From positions 3,024,001 through 3,088,000 of the forward strand of contig NC_060238.1 in the NCBI RefSeq assembly GCF_021155775.2: 64,000 bases of DNA, written 5' to 3'. The translations under genes were made by a program, and so were the position numbers. The stretch comes from Neodiprion pinetum. Taxonomy: Eukaryota > Arthropoda > Insecta > Hymenoptera > Diprionidae. Positions within the stretch are counted from its first letter, which is position 1. Each line of letters opens with the position of its first letter. The notes under the pieces were generated by a model, which worked only from the letters and a program-made list of their open reading frames with translations, ran no database searches and was not told where the DNA came from. Below, in pieces: positions 22,873-35,155 of this stretch.

Positions 22873-25774
22873 ATAACCTGCATGTACTTTACGTGTTCGA
22901 AGCTAGTGAAATTTTCAGAGCGGTGCCAAATATTTATGTATAAATATATATCACGATAACATTATAGGTATAAACATTGATTCGTTATTGTACGTATGAG
23001 ACGTTGATTTTAGGCGTACGTGTGTATATAAAGTACACGTGCATGATAAATTTGTACTTGCGGCTTTCGAATGAGTGAATGGGTTAGGAGAAAAATAAGC
23101 CGCTAGAAAGTATAACAATTAGTGTTTATCTAATGCTCCTCGAATTTAGGGCAGAAATTTCAAGACTTTTCTCAGCATTATTATACGTTTATTAACACAT
23201 TGACCAGAGTTGGAATCGTGCCTGTGTGCTAACTCTGAAACGGAGGTTACATTGATGTTCGTATATGTACAGGTATAATGATTAGCTTTTCCAAATTCTC
23301 GTCCTTCCCGCCAAGAGGAGAAAAAGAAAACGACAAAAAAAAAACATAGATAATAATAATAATAAATTGAAAAAATAGTTTGACACCTAGTAATGCAACT
23401 AATTTTACGCAGGGTCTATCATTTTAGTCAATTGCGGCAATGAGCGAATATTTAGAAAATTACGACAGGAGTGATACACACGGAAGATAAATATTCCATA
23501 TTTCTGAAAGAAATTCTTCGGTAATAAAAAATCATTGCAACTATTAATCTTTTGTCAATGTTTAAATTGTTTCGTCATTATTTTATAATCGAGGGAATGA
23601 AAAAATTCAGACAAGAATACATAAATAAGTAAAACGCATAATGCAATTGAAAACCACTATCAAATAAAACTTAACAGTGATCAACGAAGTCATTATTGAC
23701 TCGTTCCTCCATTTAAAGATAGACACTTCTCCAAATCACAGACTGATCGATAGTATCGTATTGTAAAGATATAAAAGTGTATTTTTGTTGTTGTTTTTGT
23801 TAATATTATTATTATTATTATGATTATTATGATTAAGTTTAATTTATAACGAAAACTAGTTGCCGTTTCGAAATCAGTTTTAGAGAAACCCTGTAATTGT
23901 ACAATAGATAACGATGATATAAATGATTCTTAACTTGATCGCGAATTTTTTCATTCTGTGCACGACATGGAATATTATAAATATATGTATAGAGACGTAG
24001 TATAATCATGGTAATTATTGTATACGATGTGTGTATTATAGATGCATGGAAAGTATTAATGAATGTGTGTATGTATGTATGTATGCATGCATATGTGTAT
24101 GTATAGGGTAGGTATCCGTTCGCAATTTTTACCAACGAGAGTATATAATGAACGTATTATATGTATTATGTATGTATGTGTGTGTATTATGGCTACCTAT
24201 AACGATACGTCTATATGTGTAGTGTACGTAGCTATGTATTATCAACTGTTTAAATTTAAATTATACATCTATGTATAGTACTAGATATGTACATAGAGGC
24301 ATCGAATCTAATTAACTTAATTGTGAGACGTATGTATCACCGGGGCGAAAAAAAATAATAATAATAATAATAATAACAATGCATGGTAAATACGAATTAT
24401 TTGATTCGATGAATTTCTCTATCAAGTTTCTAAGCTTTGCCCGAACATTGAATTACGACTAACACGATTCTTGCCATCATTTATCATGACGTAAAATATC
24501 GCTCGATTATCGGCCAACGATGAAAATTATCGTACAGCCGAAATGAAAAAAAAAATAAATAAATAAATAAACAACGGCCACGTCAGCTTTTTAACACAGA
24601 GTGTTTCAATCCGTAACTGTATGTCAAATTTATTTTGACAGATTCGTTTTCTCCTTCCCGTTATTGGGACTAGTTTTTGCGGAATGAAACATTTAAGGAA
24701 TCGTCATTACCCTGGCATAAAATTTACCCCGGTTTTTCTTTATTCGATGGATAATTGCTGTTATTTTTATCAATTTCTTTCTTTCTCGGTAAACGTACTT
24801 CATAGCTAATTATTATATAACACTATATTGTAAACAATATTGTTCGAAATTTTATCTTCAATAGACAAGGGAAAAAGGAGAGGAAAAAAAAACGAAACAT
24901 AAAAAGGATTGCGGCCAGTAACAATCTGTCTACCTATATATACGTATGCGTCTGTTAATATATATATACATGTCATGTGTATCTGTGACGTAGTCTATGT
25001 CGTATTTTTGTGTCTATTTAAATAATGATTGATGGATTTTTTTGTTGTAACGTCCAATTTCGTGTATACATTAATTTTATCGAAATTAGAGAGAGAGAGA
25101 GAGAGAGAGAAAGAGAAAGAGAGAGAGAGAAAGAGTAAGAGAGAGAGAGAGAGCAAGAAAATAAACAAAAATAATTGTATATACAATATATATTATTATA
25201 TTCAAAATAATAGAAGCTTTCGTGTTGTTATTGTATTATATGAACGGTATTAATTACTTATTATTATAATTATTTTCAATATTATTATTATTATTATTAT
25301 GTTTATTATGATTATTATTATACAGCTGTACAGCAACTTTATCAAGTCTATTATGTACTGCCTTATCTGAAATATTCCCAAATTCTCCCAAGACCTACTG
25401 AAAGTATCGACGCTAATCCACCCATACAAAAAAAAAAAACCCAAACAAATAGAACATTGTATTTATCGAAAAGTAAGTCGACTTTATGTTCAAATGATTG
25501 GGCAGTCCCGAATTGGTTGGTCAAAACAGGAAAACGTTGACGACTCTGTGCAAGCTTCGTAGGCTTTGATTTTTCCGCGATAAATTGACATCGTCTATAA
25601 GCTCTTTAATGATTGGTGCCCTTCGATAAATTTGATCCTAATCAACGAATGAGAGAAGACTATACTATGATAAAAATAGAATTCAGATATTCCGAGGACT
25701 AAAGTGTTCGCTAATCGACCTGTCATCTCCTCGTCAAATCCTAATGACAAAAAATTTTTGCATTTCGACCGTTA
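22873..25774. other. Gene-free AT-rich stretch and probable 3' UTR
   Basis: It follows the secreted-protein stop codon and lies 3' of MRM2 on the other strand. It holds TTA/TAA trinucleotide runs (about 23810, 24357, 25280), GTATGTAT runs (about 24066) and a GA tract (25088-25156). AATAAA sequences at about 23361 and later could serve polyadenylation. No coding exon is seen. Confidence 0.55.
25088..25156. repeat. (GA)n-rich microsatellite
   Basis: GA dinucleotides with occasional AAAG interruptions. It creates false Arg/Glu- and Ser/Leu-rich frames on the two strands. Confidence 0.9.
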
Positions 25775-26521
25775 TCAACCGACTTTGAGACCCTTGAATC
25801 CCCTGGCAAGAAGAAACTTCTCGGAAGATTCCGTCCTTGTAGCACCCGGCCTGAGAACCTTGACGGTTTTGTAAAATTTTCTGATATCGTCCTCGACGTT
25901 CTTGGCCGCACCGCCGTCCCAAAGTTTGACTATAAACGAGGCCTCGGGCTTCGATACGACGAGGGCAAATCTGAGCGCGACGTAGGCGAGGGCGACGATA
26001 TTCTGGTGGTCCATTTCCTTGACGCCGGTCGCGTTTGGCGCCATGTCCGACATTACAACGTCGACGGAACTGCCGGCGAGATGTTTCCTTATCTTTTCCT
26101 GCGCCTGGAGCGTCGTGAAGTCCATGTTCCCGATAACGAAGGCTCCGTCGATAGGGTATATTTGCAATTTGTCTATAGCGACTACCTTACCAACCGGTTT
26201 GTCGTCTTGTTTGCCCTCGGCGTTAGTCAAATAGACCGCCACTTGAGTCCAACTTCCGGGCGCAGCACCACAATCGACAACCGTCATTCCCGGTGAAAGT
26301 ATACCGCATCTTTCGTTCATCTCGAGAAGCTTGAACGCGCTTCTACATCTGTACTTCTCAATTTTTGCTTTCTCGACGTAAGGATCGGCCAATTGTCTGC
26401 GTAGCCATAACTGCGAACTCGTCTTACGACCCTTCAAATTATTCGGCATTTCACGCCGGGTTACTCCGCTCGTACATACGCGCCTGGCGATCATCGATAA
26501 TCGCGCGCAGGCTGTCGCCAT
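25775..26521 (-). CDS. MRM2: Mitochondrial rRNA 2'-O-ribose methyltransferase MRM2 (FtsJ/RrmJ family)
   Basis: A single exon encodes 248 aa, the usual length for MRM2 (about 246 in human). Residues 1-30 are Arg-rich and lack acidic residues, as in a mitochondrial targeting peptide. The FtsJ fold is clear: RCRSAFKL (58-65, catalytic Lys64), SAM-binding motif VVDCGAAPGSWTQ (81-93), SDMAPN (158-163, catalytic Asp159), FIVKLWDG (196-203, Lys199) and TRTESSEKF (229-236, Glu231 or Glu234). This completes the K-D-K-E tetrad. The family uses S-adenosylmethionine to methylate a uridine ribose in the A-loop of the mitochondrial large-subunit rRNA; that is family knowledge. The ATG at 26521 is the first in frame and gives the targeting peptide. 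It is divergently arranged with WDR45B, about 1.2 kb apart. A short TTAGG array lies 45 bp upstream of the start. Confidence 0.94.
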   Translation of the reverse strand: MATACARLSMIARRVCTSGVTRREMPNNLKGRKTSSQLWLRRQLADPYVEKAKIEKYRCRSAFKLLEMNERCGILSPGMTVVDCGAAPGSWTQVAVYLTNAEGKQDDKPVGKVVAIDKLQIYPIDGAFVIGNMDFTTLQAQEKIRKHLAGSSVDVVMSDMAPNATGVKEMDHQNIVALAYVALRFALVVSKPEASFIVKLWDGGAAKNVEDDIRKFYKTVKVLRPGATRTESSEKFLLARGFKGLKVG

Positions 26522-26565
26522 GTTTTATCTCAAGGTCACAGTTGCAAACTGGAGCCTTGGGATGA

Positions 26566-26594
26566 TTAGGTTAGGTTAAGTTAGGTTAGGTTAG
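26566..26594 (+). repeat. Interstitial telomere-like (TTAGG)n array
   Basis: Six TTAGG-type units: two perfect, one TTAAG, two perfect and a final TTAG. TTAGG is the ancestral insect telomere repeat. The array lies in the presumed promoter or 5' UTR of MRM2, 45 bp before its ATG. Confidence 0.85.
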
Positions 26595-27767
26595 ACTTCG
26601 CGCACTGGGATTGCAGGTTATGTCCCTTCCAACGACATAGCGTCGAATAATTGAACAACAGTAGTTACGACGTAGATGTAAACGATTCCAAGAAAACGGC
26701 CTAGCTCGAAGAGCAGTCCCACTGTTCTTTCTCAGTCTTTGGTTCACTTGAAGCGAATGTCTTGCCGGTAACACGTTACGTCGTATTATTTATATTCCTA
26801 TCAATTCGTATGTATATCCCTGTGGCGCCATCTCAACGTAACTTCTACGGCCGAATTTAGTCAAGGTTCTAAATAAAAGGTTGCAACACCCAGCCCAAGC
26901 AATCCTGAGACGCTAGAAAGCGCTGCGGCTTTGTGCTTTTCGGTATACCGTGTAAGCCGTAAATTGAAAAAAACCAGAAAAAACGCCTAGAATATCTTTA
27001 CATCCGCAAAAGTGAAATATTTCAAAAGATTGATTTCTCATTTCAAATACTGTTGGATATTCTTGAATCCTGACAGAGATCGATGCAAGCCCTAAAAGTA
27101 AATCTACCAAACTTTACAACGAGATGTCCTTGGACCATTGGTCTAAGGAGATGCCTTATAGTTTCGTCACGACTAAAGACTTGTAAAGACGGACTGAACC
27201 GTGACCCCTAAAAACGGTTTCCGCCGACAAAGAAGTCATCGGATCGTCAACACGGTTTCTTAAAGACCCAAGCTCCACTCAGGTATCCTTTAAATTCCTC
27301 CGTCAACGCGTTCATCAAGCTTGTGGTATAAAAGTACTTACAAAAAACAGCAAAAAATCATCATTGACTCTAAATTCAACCGCTCGATGGCACTAACTGC
27401 AGCGCTTCCATTTGTTGGCCATTCTCCGTAATAATTGATTAGTCTATGACGCGTTTGGCACATGCGCAATAATGACAGAGCCATGGTCCGACGGTCGTGT
27501 CATCAGAGCAGTATCAGGAGCAGTTCGGGTTTCGACAAACGCAATGGACCTCGGATGACAAGAGTAGTTGGCGCGGAACCGGTCATAAAACATGATCGGT
27601 TAAACAGTGTTCTGGTACTTCTAGTGGATGTATTGATACAAAAACAAAATAAATAAAAAACATAAAAACAAAAGAACAATTCGAACATTGTGTCATTGAA
27701 TAAATTTCATACATAGACGGTGCAAAAACGAATTGAAAAAAAAAATACATACATATTTTCTACTGCG
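26595..27767. other. Divergent intergenic region between MRM2 and WDR45B
   Basis: About 1.2 kb holding both promoters. No coding exon or clear core promoter element was recognised. It is less AT-rich than the large gene-free stretches. Confidence 0.5.
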
Positions 27768-30084
27768 ATGAACCTAACCGCGGGTAATCCCCACTCGAAC
27801 GGTTTGCTCTACGCTGGTTTCAACCAGGATCAAGGTACGTGAATTCGAAAATGATCAAAGCGTGCGCCTGTTCCAAAAATCCGGTTCCTATCGCCTCTTG
27901 CCGCCCCTCGCAACATGACAGCGCCGACACACTTTGGACTCCTTGCAAATTACCATTAGATTCTCTACGTACGGACACAGTCCATAGTCAAATTGCGTTT
28001 TATATTATTACAATTTATTTTTAAGATTATATACATGCATATAATATATACATACTAATACGTATATATTGTGTTTACGTATTGTTTGTCAACCTGTTAT
28101 CCAAACGTCTCGAAATAAATAATTGGAAAAAAAAAAATGGAAGAAAAAATTCCTCTACCCAAAACTTCAATCTCTTTTTCCCCCCAATGTACAGACAACG
28201 AAATATGTATCCTCGATGTTTGTTTAGGGTGCAATGTTGATTCAATGAAAAGATAAGAAAACTAAGAGAAAAACAAGCTCGATATACATAAACAAAACAA
28301 TAGGGACTCGACGACAAGAATAAAACTTGCACCAACAGTCTTAATGCAGTAAACAGACGATAAGGTGGATGTATGCAGCGTTGTCAATTAATTAGTTGAT
28401 AAGTTCACTTACGCAGCTTCTCGTCTATCTGATTTTTTTCAATCTCTTTTGCCAATTCGTAGGTTGCTTTGCCTGTGGCATGGAGAACGGATACAGGGTT
28501 TACAACTGCGATCCGTTGAAAGAAACGGAGCGTCACGTATTCAGCGACGGAGGTCTCGGTCACGTGGAAATGCTCTTTAGGTGCAATTATTTGGCCCTTG
28601 TAGGCGGCGGCGCAAAACCCATGTACCCAACGAACAAAGGTGAAATAGAAAGGACAAAAATGTGCAAGCGTCGTCCGAGCACCATTTATCCGAAAGAAAA
28701 GCCACGACTCATCGTCTTTTTATTCGCATTGCAGTCATGATATGGGACGACCTAAAGAAAAACCCTGCCATAACATTGGAATTCAACGCACCGGTCAAAG
28801 GTGTCAAACTACGGAGGGATAGGATAGTCGTTATACTTGAGGGGGTGATTAAAGTCTACACGTTTACACAAAACCCGCAACAGTTACACGTCTTCGAAAC
28901 AAATTCAAACCCGAGAGGATTATGCGTCCTCTGTCCAAATAGCAACAACTCGCTCCTAGCTTTTCCCAGCAGAAAAAACGGCCACGTTCAAGGTAAAAAC
29001 TTTGCTTAAATTCTTTCAATCCTTATCAGTCTTGTTAGATCGGTTATTTAACGTTCGATTTGTCATTCTCAATCATTGATATCGTCGATCACGGTATTAC
29101 AAACTTTTGTCTCTGTACAGTTCCCAAAATTATATCCTATCCTCAGATTGAAGGACTCGCTTCGTTTCCGAGACAAAAAGAGAAAAAAATTTTTATTCCT
29201 AGTCTAAACAAGTTCTCGACGAACGCATAGAACTTAACTTCCCTAAACAAAACACTAGACTGATTATTTCATTACAGTGATAGATCTGGCAAATACGGAG
29301 AAGCAGCCGTTGAACATAGAAGCGCACGAAACGCCATTGTCCTGCATTGCGCTGAATTTGCAGGGTACGAGGTTGGCGACTGCGTCGGAAAAGGGAACCT
29401 TGATCAGGGTATTTGACACGCAGAATGGAAACATGATCAATGAATTAAGAAGGGGCGCGAACCACGCGAACATTTACTGGTGAGAACGACGTTCGGACCC
29501 TCACCGAGACTCCAATGGATACCGTTCAATATATTTTCATTTCACTTCTAATTACCCCTGATTCTTTCAGTATAAATTTCAACCATGACTCGACGTGGCT
29601 TTGCGTGGCGAGCGACCACGGAACTGTCCATGTCTTTGCTGTCGAGGATCAAAAACTTAATCGCCAGTCGAGTCTGGCGTCGGCGACTTTTTTGCCAAAG
29701 TATTTCAGCTCCAATTGGAGCTTTTGCAAATTTCAAGTACCCAGTGGGCCGCAGTGTATGTGTGCGTTTGGCAAAAACAACAACACTATAATCGGTGAGT
29801 ATCTATCAAATTGTTTTATAGATTTCAAGTTTGGTCTGCGGTTCGCCTACGCTTTTTAAAGAAAAGAAATTCGAACGAAAACAGAGATGAAAGAGAGGTA
29901 GATGAGGCGAAGCAAGATTCAATGCTGTTAACGACCATTAATGAAACATTTGCTATTTTTCTCATTTCACATAAAAGTGATATGCGCGGACGGTAGCTAT
30001 CACAAATTTTTATTCAACAACAAGGGAGAGTGCAGCAGAGATTTCTACGCGCAATTTTTGGAAATGACGGATGAGAAGATGTGA
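27768..30084 (+). CDS. WDR45B: WD repeat phosphoinositide-interacting protein 3 (WIPI3/WDR45B), PROPPIN
   Basis: Six exons (27768-27834, 28463-28639, 28735-28992, 29278-29479, 29571-29794, 29978-30084) join in phase into 344 codons, the same length as human WDR45B. The protein should fold as a seven-bladed beta-propeller of the Atg18/PROPPIN family, which binds PI3P and PI(3,5)P2 at autophagosome-forming membranes. The diagnostic LRRG phosphoinositide motif is at about residues 224-227 (ELRRGANHANIY). The N-terminus NGLLYAGFNQDQGCFACGMENG and the C-terminal DFYAQFLEM are typical of WIPI3. WIPI4 (WDR45) is the closest alternative, but length and overall similarity favour WIPI3. The start ATG follows GCG and begins the conserved N-terminus. 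It is divergent with MRM2. An AATAAA at 30665-30670 is a possible polyadenylation signal. Confidence 0.95.
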
Positions 30085-31103
30085 CTGCAACATATATCGT
30101 AGCGTGTTGATAATTATTATTATTATTGTTGTAATTTTAGTGTTAGTATTAACAGTTCCAACTCATTTTTTATTTATCATGCCAACAATGATGATGATGA
30201 TGATGATAATAATAATAATGTTACGTTTGTGCATAACTATTATTATTATCTGAAAATTAGCCTATGTCTGAAATATATATTATTACTATTATTATTGTTA
30301 TTAATATTATTACCAGCCAACTTCTTATGTATCTATTATACTTTTTTTTCTCACTAAGCTAATAAGATCGGTCGGTTTGCTTCTGTCAAGTTATAGCGCA
30401 TAGAAATCTCAGTTTTGTGCGAAATTTTTGGATTCAATTTTCTAGTCATCATTTGATATCAGGTGAGTAAGTTCATCAAAAAATTTCAAGAATTGTTAGT
30501 ACATGTAAATCGAAACGGTCGATAGGCTAACAATTGAATGAGGTGATCACAAAAATTGCATAATTTGAAGTAAAAGAAAAAAAAAAAAATGTATGTTTTT
30601 ATGATACGCTTGTGAAAAAGTCACACAAGCAATGATCGTTCGTTGAATTCGACCGAATAATTCAAATAAACAACTAAAATGTTACAAAAATATATTAAAA
30701 ATAAACAATTAACTGATAGGTATATCGACGCGGCCTATACGAGGCTTTAAAAATGTTTTCCAGTAGACTTTCTATAATGTTGTTGCAAAATAATTCTAGG
30801 GATGAGGCAGTATACGTGTACACATTTGTATATAATATATACACGGTGTAAATAACCGAAGAAAATGAAAATAAAAAACCTACGTATAAACGAAAAAATA
30901 AATAAATAAATAAATAAAATAAAAAAAACAATTGTTAACACCATTACGATATAATAATTATAATTTTCCGATCAGAGTTTCATTTTCTCGTTAAATTTTT
31001 CCACTCATCAACGGCAAAGTAGCGAGATTTTGTATTACTGTTTTCCTATAATTATTATGTAAACCGCTGTTTACCGCACAACGTGAAAAGGATAATAATA
31101 ATA

Positions 31104-31150
<47 letters not shown>

Positions 31151-33141
31151 AAGATTGAGTGATAATAAAGAAGATGAAAAGAAACTACGTGAATACTTTG
31201 AGAACCCAGTCCTTCATTAATTCATTTCTTTAACGGTCTAAAAGTAAAAATTCGAGATGAAGATGAATGGTTCAATAGAAATTGAGCGGAATTAAAAAAT
31301 TTACAACGAATCGTACGAATTTATTATATTTTTAATCAGCCATTGAAAACTTTCCGCCGAATATTGCGATCCAAGTTTTGATTGTTTACAATATTGCATA
31401 CATCGAGCTCAGTTTTTGTAACATTGTACATAAACCTATGCTTTATTCGATTTCCCAGTTTGTTAAAAAAACAATATGAACGATGCACGAAATTTCAAAT
31501 GATACTTTTAAGCGAAAACTGATTAGCCAAAGAAATATGAAAAATTAAATTAAATTTATAATCGTCAAGCTTTTTTGTACTTAACTTTAAATCTTGCGTG
31601 CGATTTTGATATTAGCATTATTATTATTATTATTATTGTTGTTGTTGCTGTTGTTGTTATCATTACACATGTAAATTAGAAACAAATGCGATTAACAAAC
31701 ACGTATATTTAATTAATAGCAACGATTCTGTGCCTATGAAAAATATACTGCAAAAAAAAAAACAAGCGATTTGAGAAAAATTTTAGGTCCTGATTATTGT
31801 AGAAATTTATTTCTTCAATCTCATTGTAATGTAAAATCAATGATTAATTATTTTACTGTTACTGTAAATGTACATAATACCATTATGCATATAACTTACT
31901 ATGTGAGTTTATCGATATAAAGCTATAATTAAAATTTGTGTATTTAAGACAAAAAGAATTTCTTCTTTTTTTTTTCACCTTTACGAACGAGTCTTTTTTC
32001 TCATTCTTTTTTCATCTCTCTTTTATACGTTTCAAATGTAAAATAAAAAGAGAAGAAGAAATTAGATTCGTACAGCGATGTACAAAGTGGAATAAATAAA
32101 TTGAAAAACTTCGGTCAATTATTTATTTTGTCAACGAAACCACTATTGACGAAGCTTTGTTCAGATTATTTTTTTTTTTTTTGTGATTTCGAGGGATCAA
32201 AAAGCGGTGTTTTTTTTTTCAAAATCGATTTGTCGCCGTGGTTATTCCGTCAAATTGTCACAACAGAAACTGGAAAAAAGCTTGCAACAAATGAGAACAA
32301 CGTTTTTCGTTTCTCAACTTCGTTGATTTATTTTCGATCAGCTTCATTATTTATACTTACAACTTAATAATAATTTTCATTCGTTAATATAGTTTTCTTT
32401 TTCATAAATAAATACATCATTCACGTTAATACATCGCAGTTTTAAAAACTACTCGTTTTATAATTAAATTATTAGTACCGTCTCTTTTTCCATGCAGCTA
32501 CTTCAATTCTTCCCTCCCCATAGATCTGCCTAACCGATAAAATTTCTGATACAACATAATCGCATCGATAATAATTTTACAAAATAAATATAAATTACGT
32601 TAATTTTTTATGCTCTTTTTTTCTTCTATAAGATAAAAATTCCTTCCTCTACTTAACAATTTTTTTTTTTTCACTCCCTCTGTCTACTCTCTCCTCCAAA
32701 AGTTTCGATCTCAACACAGGGTAATACGTAAAGCAATTTTTCTCACGCTCAATTTAATAACAAAACTTTTGATTATTAATTGTATACGCATCCACTATAC
32801 GTATGTGCAATTTCAAAACATATATATATATATATACACAATGTTATAATTTTTTTTCCATTTTAAATATATAATACACAATTTTAATTAAATAAAATTC
32901 TTCGATCAAACAAATTTCAATATCAAAAATTACATCAACTGCGTGAAATCGCGTTGAAAAAAAGCAAAATCCAACGACGTCGCGATATTGATAAGAAAAA
33001 AAGATCAGGAAGTGGTATTAAAATTAATTCATATACAAGCCAGTAAATTAAAGCTTATACATGAATAAATATTATAGAAAATAAATTGTTGCGATGCGTG
33101 TATATGTATATGTGTATATATATATAGGTATATAGACCTGT
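30085..33141. other. AT-rich intergenic region between convergent genes
   Basis: Downstream of WDR45B (plus) and of the four-transmembrane gene (minus). It contains several TTA/ATT runs and a (GAT)n array at 31104-31150. No coding exon is seen. It probably includes both 3' UTRs. Confidence 0.6.
31104..31150. repeat. (ATG/GAT)n trinucleotide microsatellite, about 47 bp
   Basis: Fifteen or more uninterrupted GAT units following AATAATAATAATG. Confidence 0.95.
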
Positions 33142-35155
33142 TTAAACGTCAATCGGTTGCGAAACGCCGTTTTGTGTTTTGATATTTTCACCAACAACGG
33201 ATCCGTTTGCGGTCGCGTTTTGTTTTTTAAAGAAATAAACCTCGTGCGTCAAACCCTTATTTTTACCCTCCAAAGTCTTGTAGGTACTGTAGACAACGAA
33301 CCATATGTAAAAGTTGACTATCGTGATGAACAGAACGAACAGACCTGCGATTTGGAATACATAAAAAGAGGGTGAACATTTAAAAAAAATTTTTTTCTTC
33401 TGGCTATTCGAGAAAATTGTAAAAAGTTACATTTCAGATCGAAAAAGGAGAATTAAGATCAGCTGTGGTAAAAACTTCTCTAGAATCAAATAAACGTGTT
33501 TTTATATTCATTATTATTATTATTATTGTTGTTATTATTACTCTAAGAAAACTTTTCGCGCATGAAGAAATTTTTTTTCAATGTAATTCGGAATAATTCG
33601 AGCTCCTCCTTTTTCATTTGAATTTGACTTTTTCGTAATTCGGTTTTCGTTCCTCATCTTTGAAATATAAATACTAACGTTCGCCAATGTCGGCACTTCC
33701 GCCCAAAATCGCGATAAATGGACAATCTTGCTGGACGAGGAACAACGACATTATTCCGACAACGATTTCGGTCATCATAACCGTAATCCATGGAGCCATA
33801 AAATGTCGATTATTCTAAAAAGTGAAATATTATTATGAATAATTTGTTAAATCATCGTAAGAATATTCGAATCAAAAAACTTCAACAAAGTTCAAATTTA
33901 ATCCAACGAATTTAATTATTTCTTTTCAATATTTCGTCGCAACTTTACGATTCCGGAATATTTTTCATCGTTTCGTTTTAATAGTGGCGAAAAAAAAAAT
34001 AAAAAAAAAAAAAAAATTCCATGCAACGAATAAAAATTTTACAATTAATTCTCCAGATATTTGTAATTTTAAGAATCAATCTGACTTCGTTTAATTCGAA
34101 ATATTCTTCTTTTTTTTTTTTCTCAACTACTTTGGGCGGAATAAAAAAATTTTCCAATTAGTATTAAAAATTACGTTACCATCAGAGATCCGTAAAGAAG
34201 AAGTATCGAGGAGACGAAATGTATAACGGTAATAACAAGACCGCTGTACAAGGAGTACAATACCTCTGAGAAATGGAAAAAATTTATTGATATTACATTG
34301 AGAAAAAAAAATTATCGTTCATCATCGCTTACAATACCATTATATTCATCCGAATAATCATTTTTTCTCAACAACGGGTATTGTCAATTCATACCATAGA
34401 AATTTAACAGAAATTTCTTCTTCGTCAAAAGTTTAATTTTTGTATTTCGATTTTCGTTTTTTTTTTTTTTTTTCCAATCTTCTCAAGATATATGAAACAC
34501 GGGTAAAATTTGCTGACAAATCGATCGCCGCTATTTATTTCATAGAATTATTCTCACACGGCGTGAAAATTTTTAAAGAAGAAAAAAAAACATCTCAAAA
34601 CCGTCTGAAAAATGTTTCTTCACCCAAACGAAGGCTTTTCGAGTCAATATTTTTATTTTTAAAGCGAACAGGTTAATAGTCGATTGTTATTGAGGAATAT
34701 TTTCGAAACTGTGATAGGAAAAGAGGCAATAAAAATTTTTTCAAAACTGTCACCAGTAGCGAGATGATGAGCAACGTCCATTCTCTTTGTATTCATATGT
34801 TTCGGGGATATTTCCTCCATCGCTTCTCTCTCCAACGCGTCTTCCGTATCCCTTGCAACAAGCTCGCCTATTTCTTTAGCATGTGCAAGCGCCAAGACCA
34901 TTAACATCATAGTAAATCCCGACAAAATCTGTATGACAATATATATATATATATGTATATATATGTTTAATGTTTATGGTAGTTTTATTTTTGATTTTAG
35001 TTTATTTCTTTTCATATATTTTCAATTTTATACCGATTACGATTCAACTTTATCAAGATTGTTTTCATATTCACCAGCTGGGTTATCGCAATGAGAATCG
35101 TCCCCTGCCTCAGATTGAAAATATGCATACAACCCTGGAGTAAACGCATTTTCAT
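33142..35155 (-). CDS. Four-transmembrane protein, insect LAPTM/pasiflora-like (226 aa, 5 exons)
   Basis: Minus-strand exons 35075-35155, 34754-34928, 34180-34265, 33679-33814 and 33142-33344 join in phase into 226 codons with consensus GT-AG sites. The N-terminus (GCMHIFNLRQGTILIAITQL) has the Cys ... Leu-Arg-x-Gly-Thr pattern seen at the start of LAPTM4 and some insect tetraspan proteins. Hydrophobic segments lie at about 19-43, 87-112, 121-142 and 160-182. An acidic, soluble loop (about 44-86) separates the first two, and a hydrophilic Asn/Gln-rich tail follows the fourth. This predicts a four-pass membrane protein with both termini on the same side. Assignment to the LAPTM or pasiflora/fire-exit-like group is my inference from topology and a few residues. 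The start at 35155 is followed two codons later by a second ATG. Upstream untranslated exons are possible. Confidence 0.85.
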
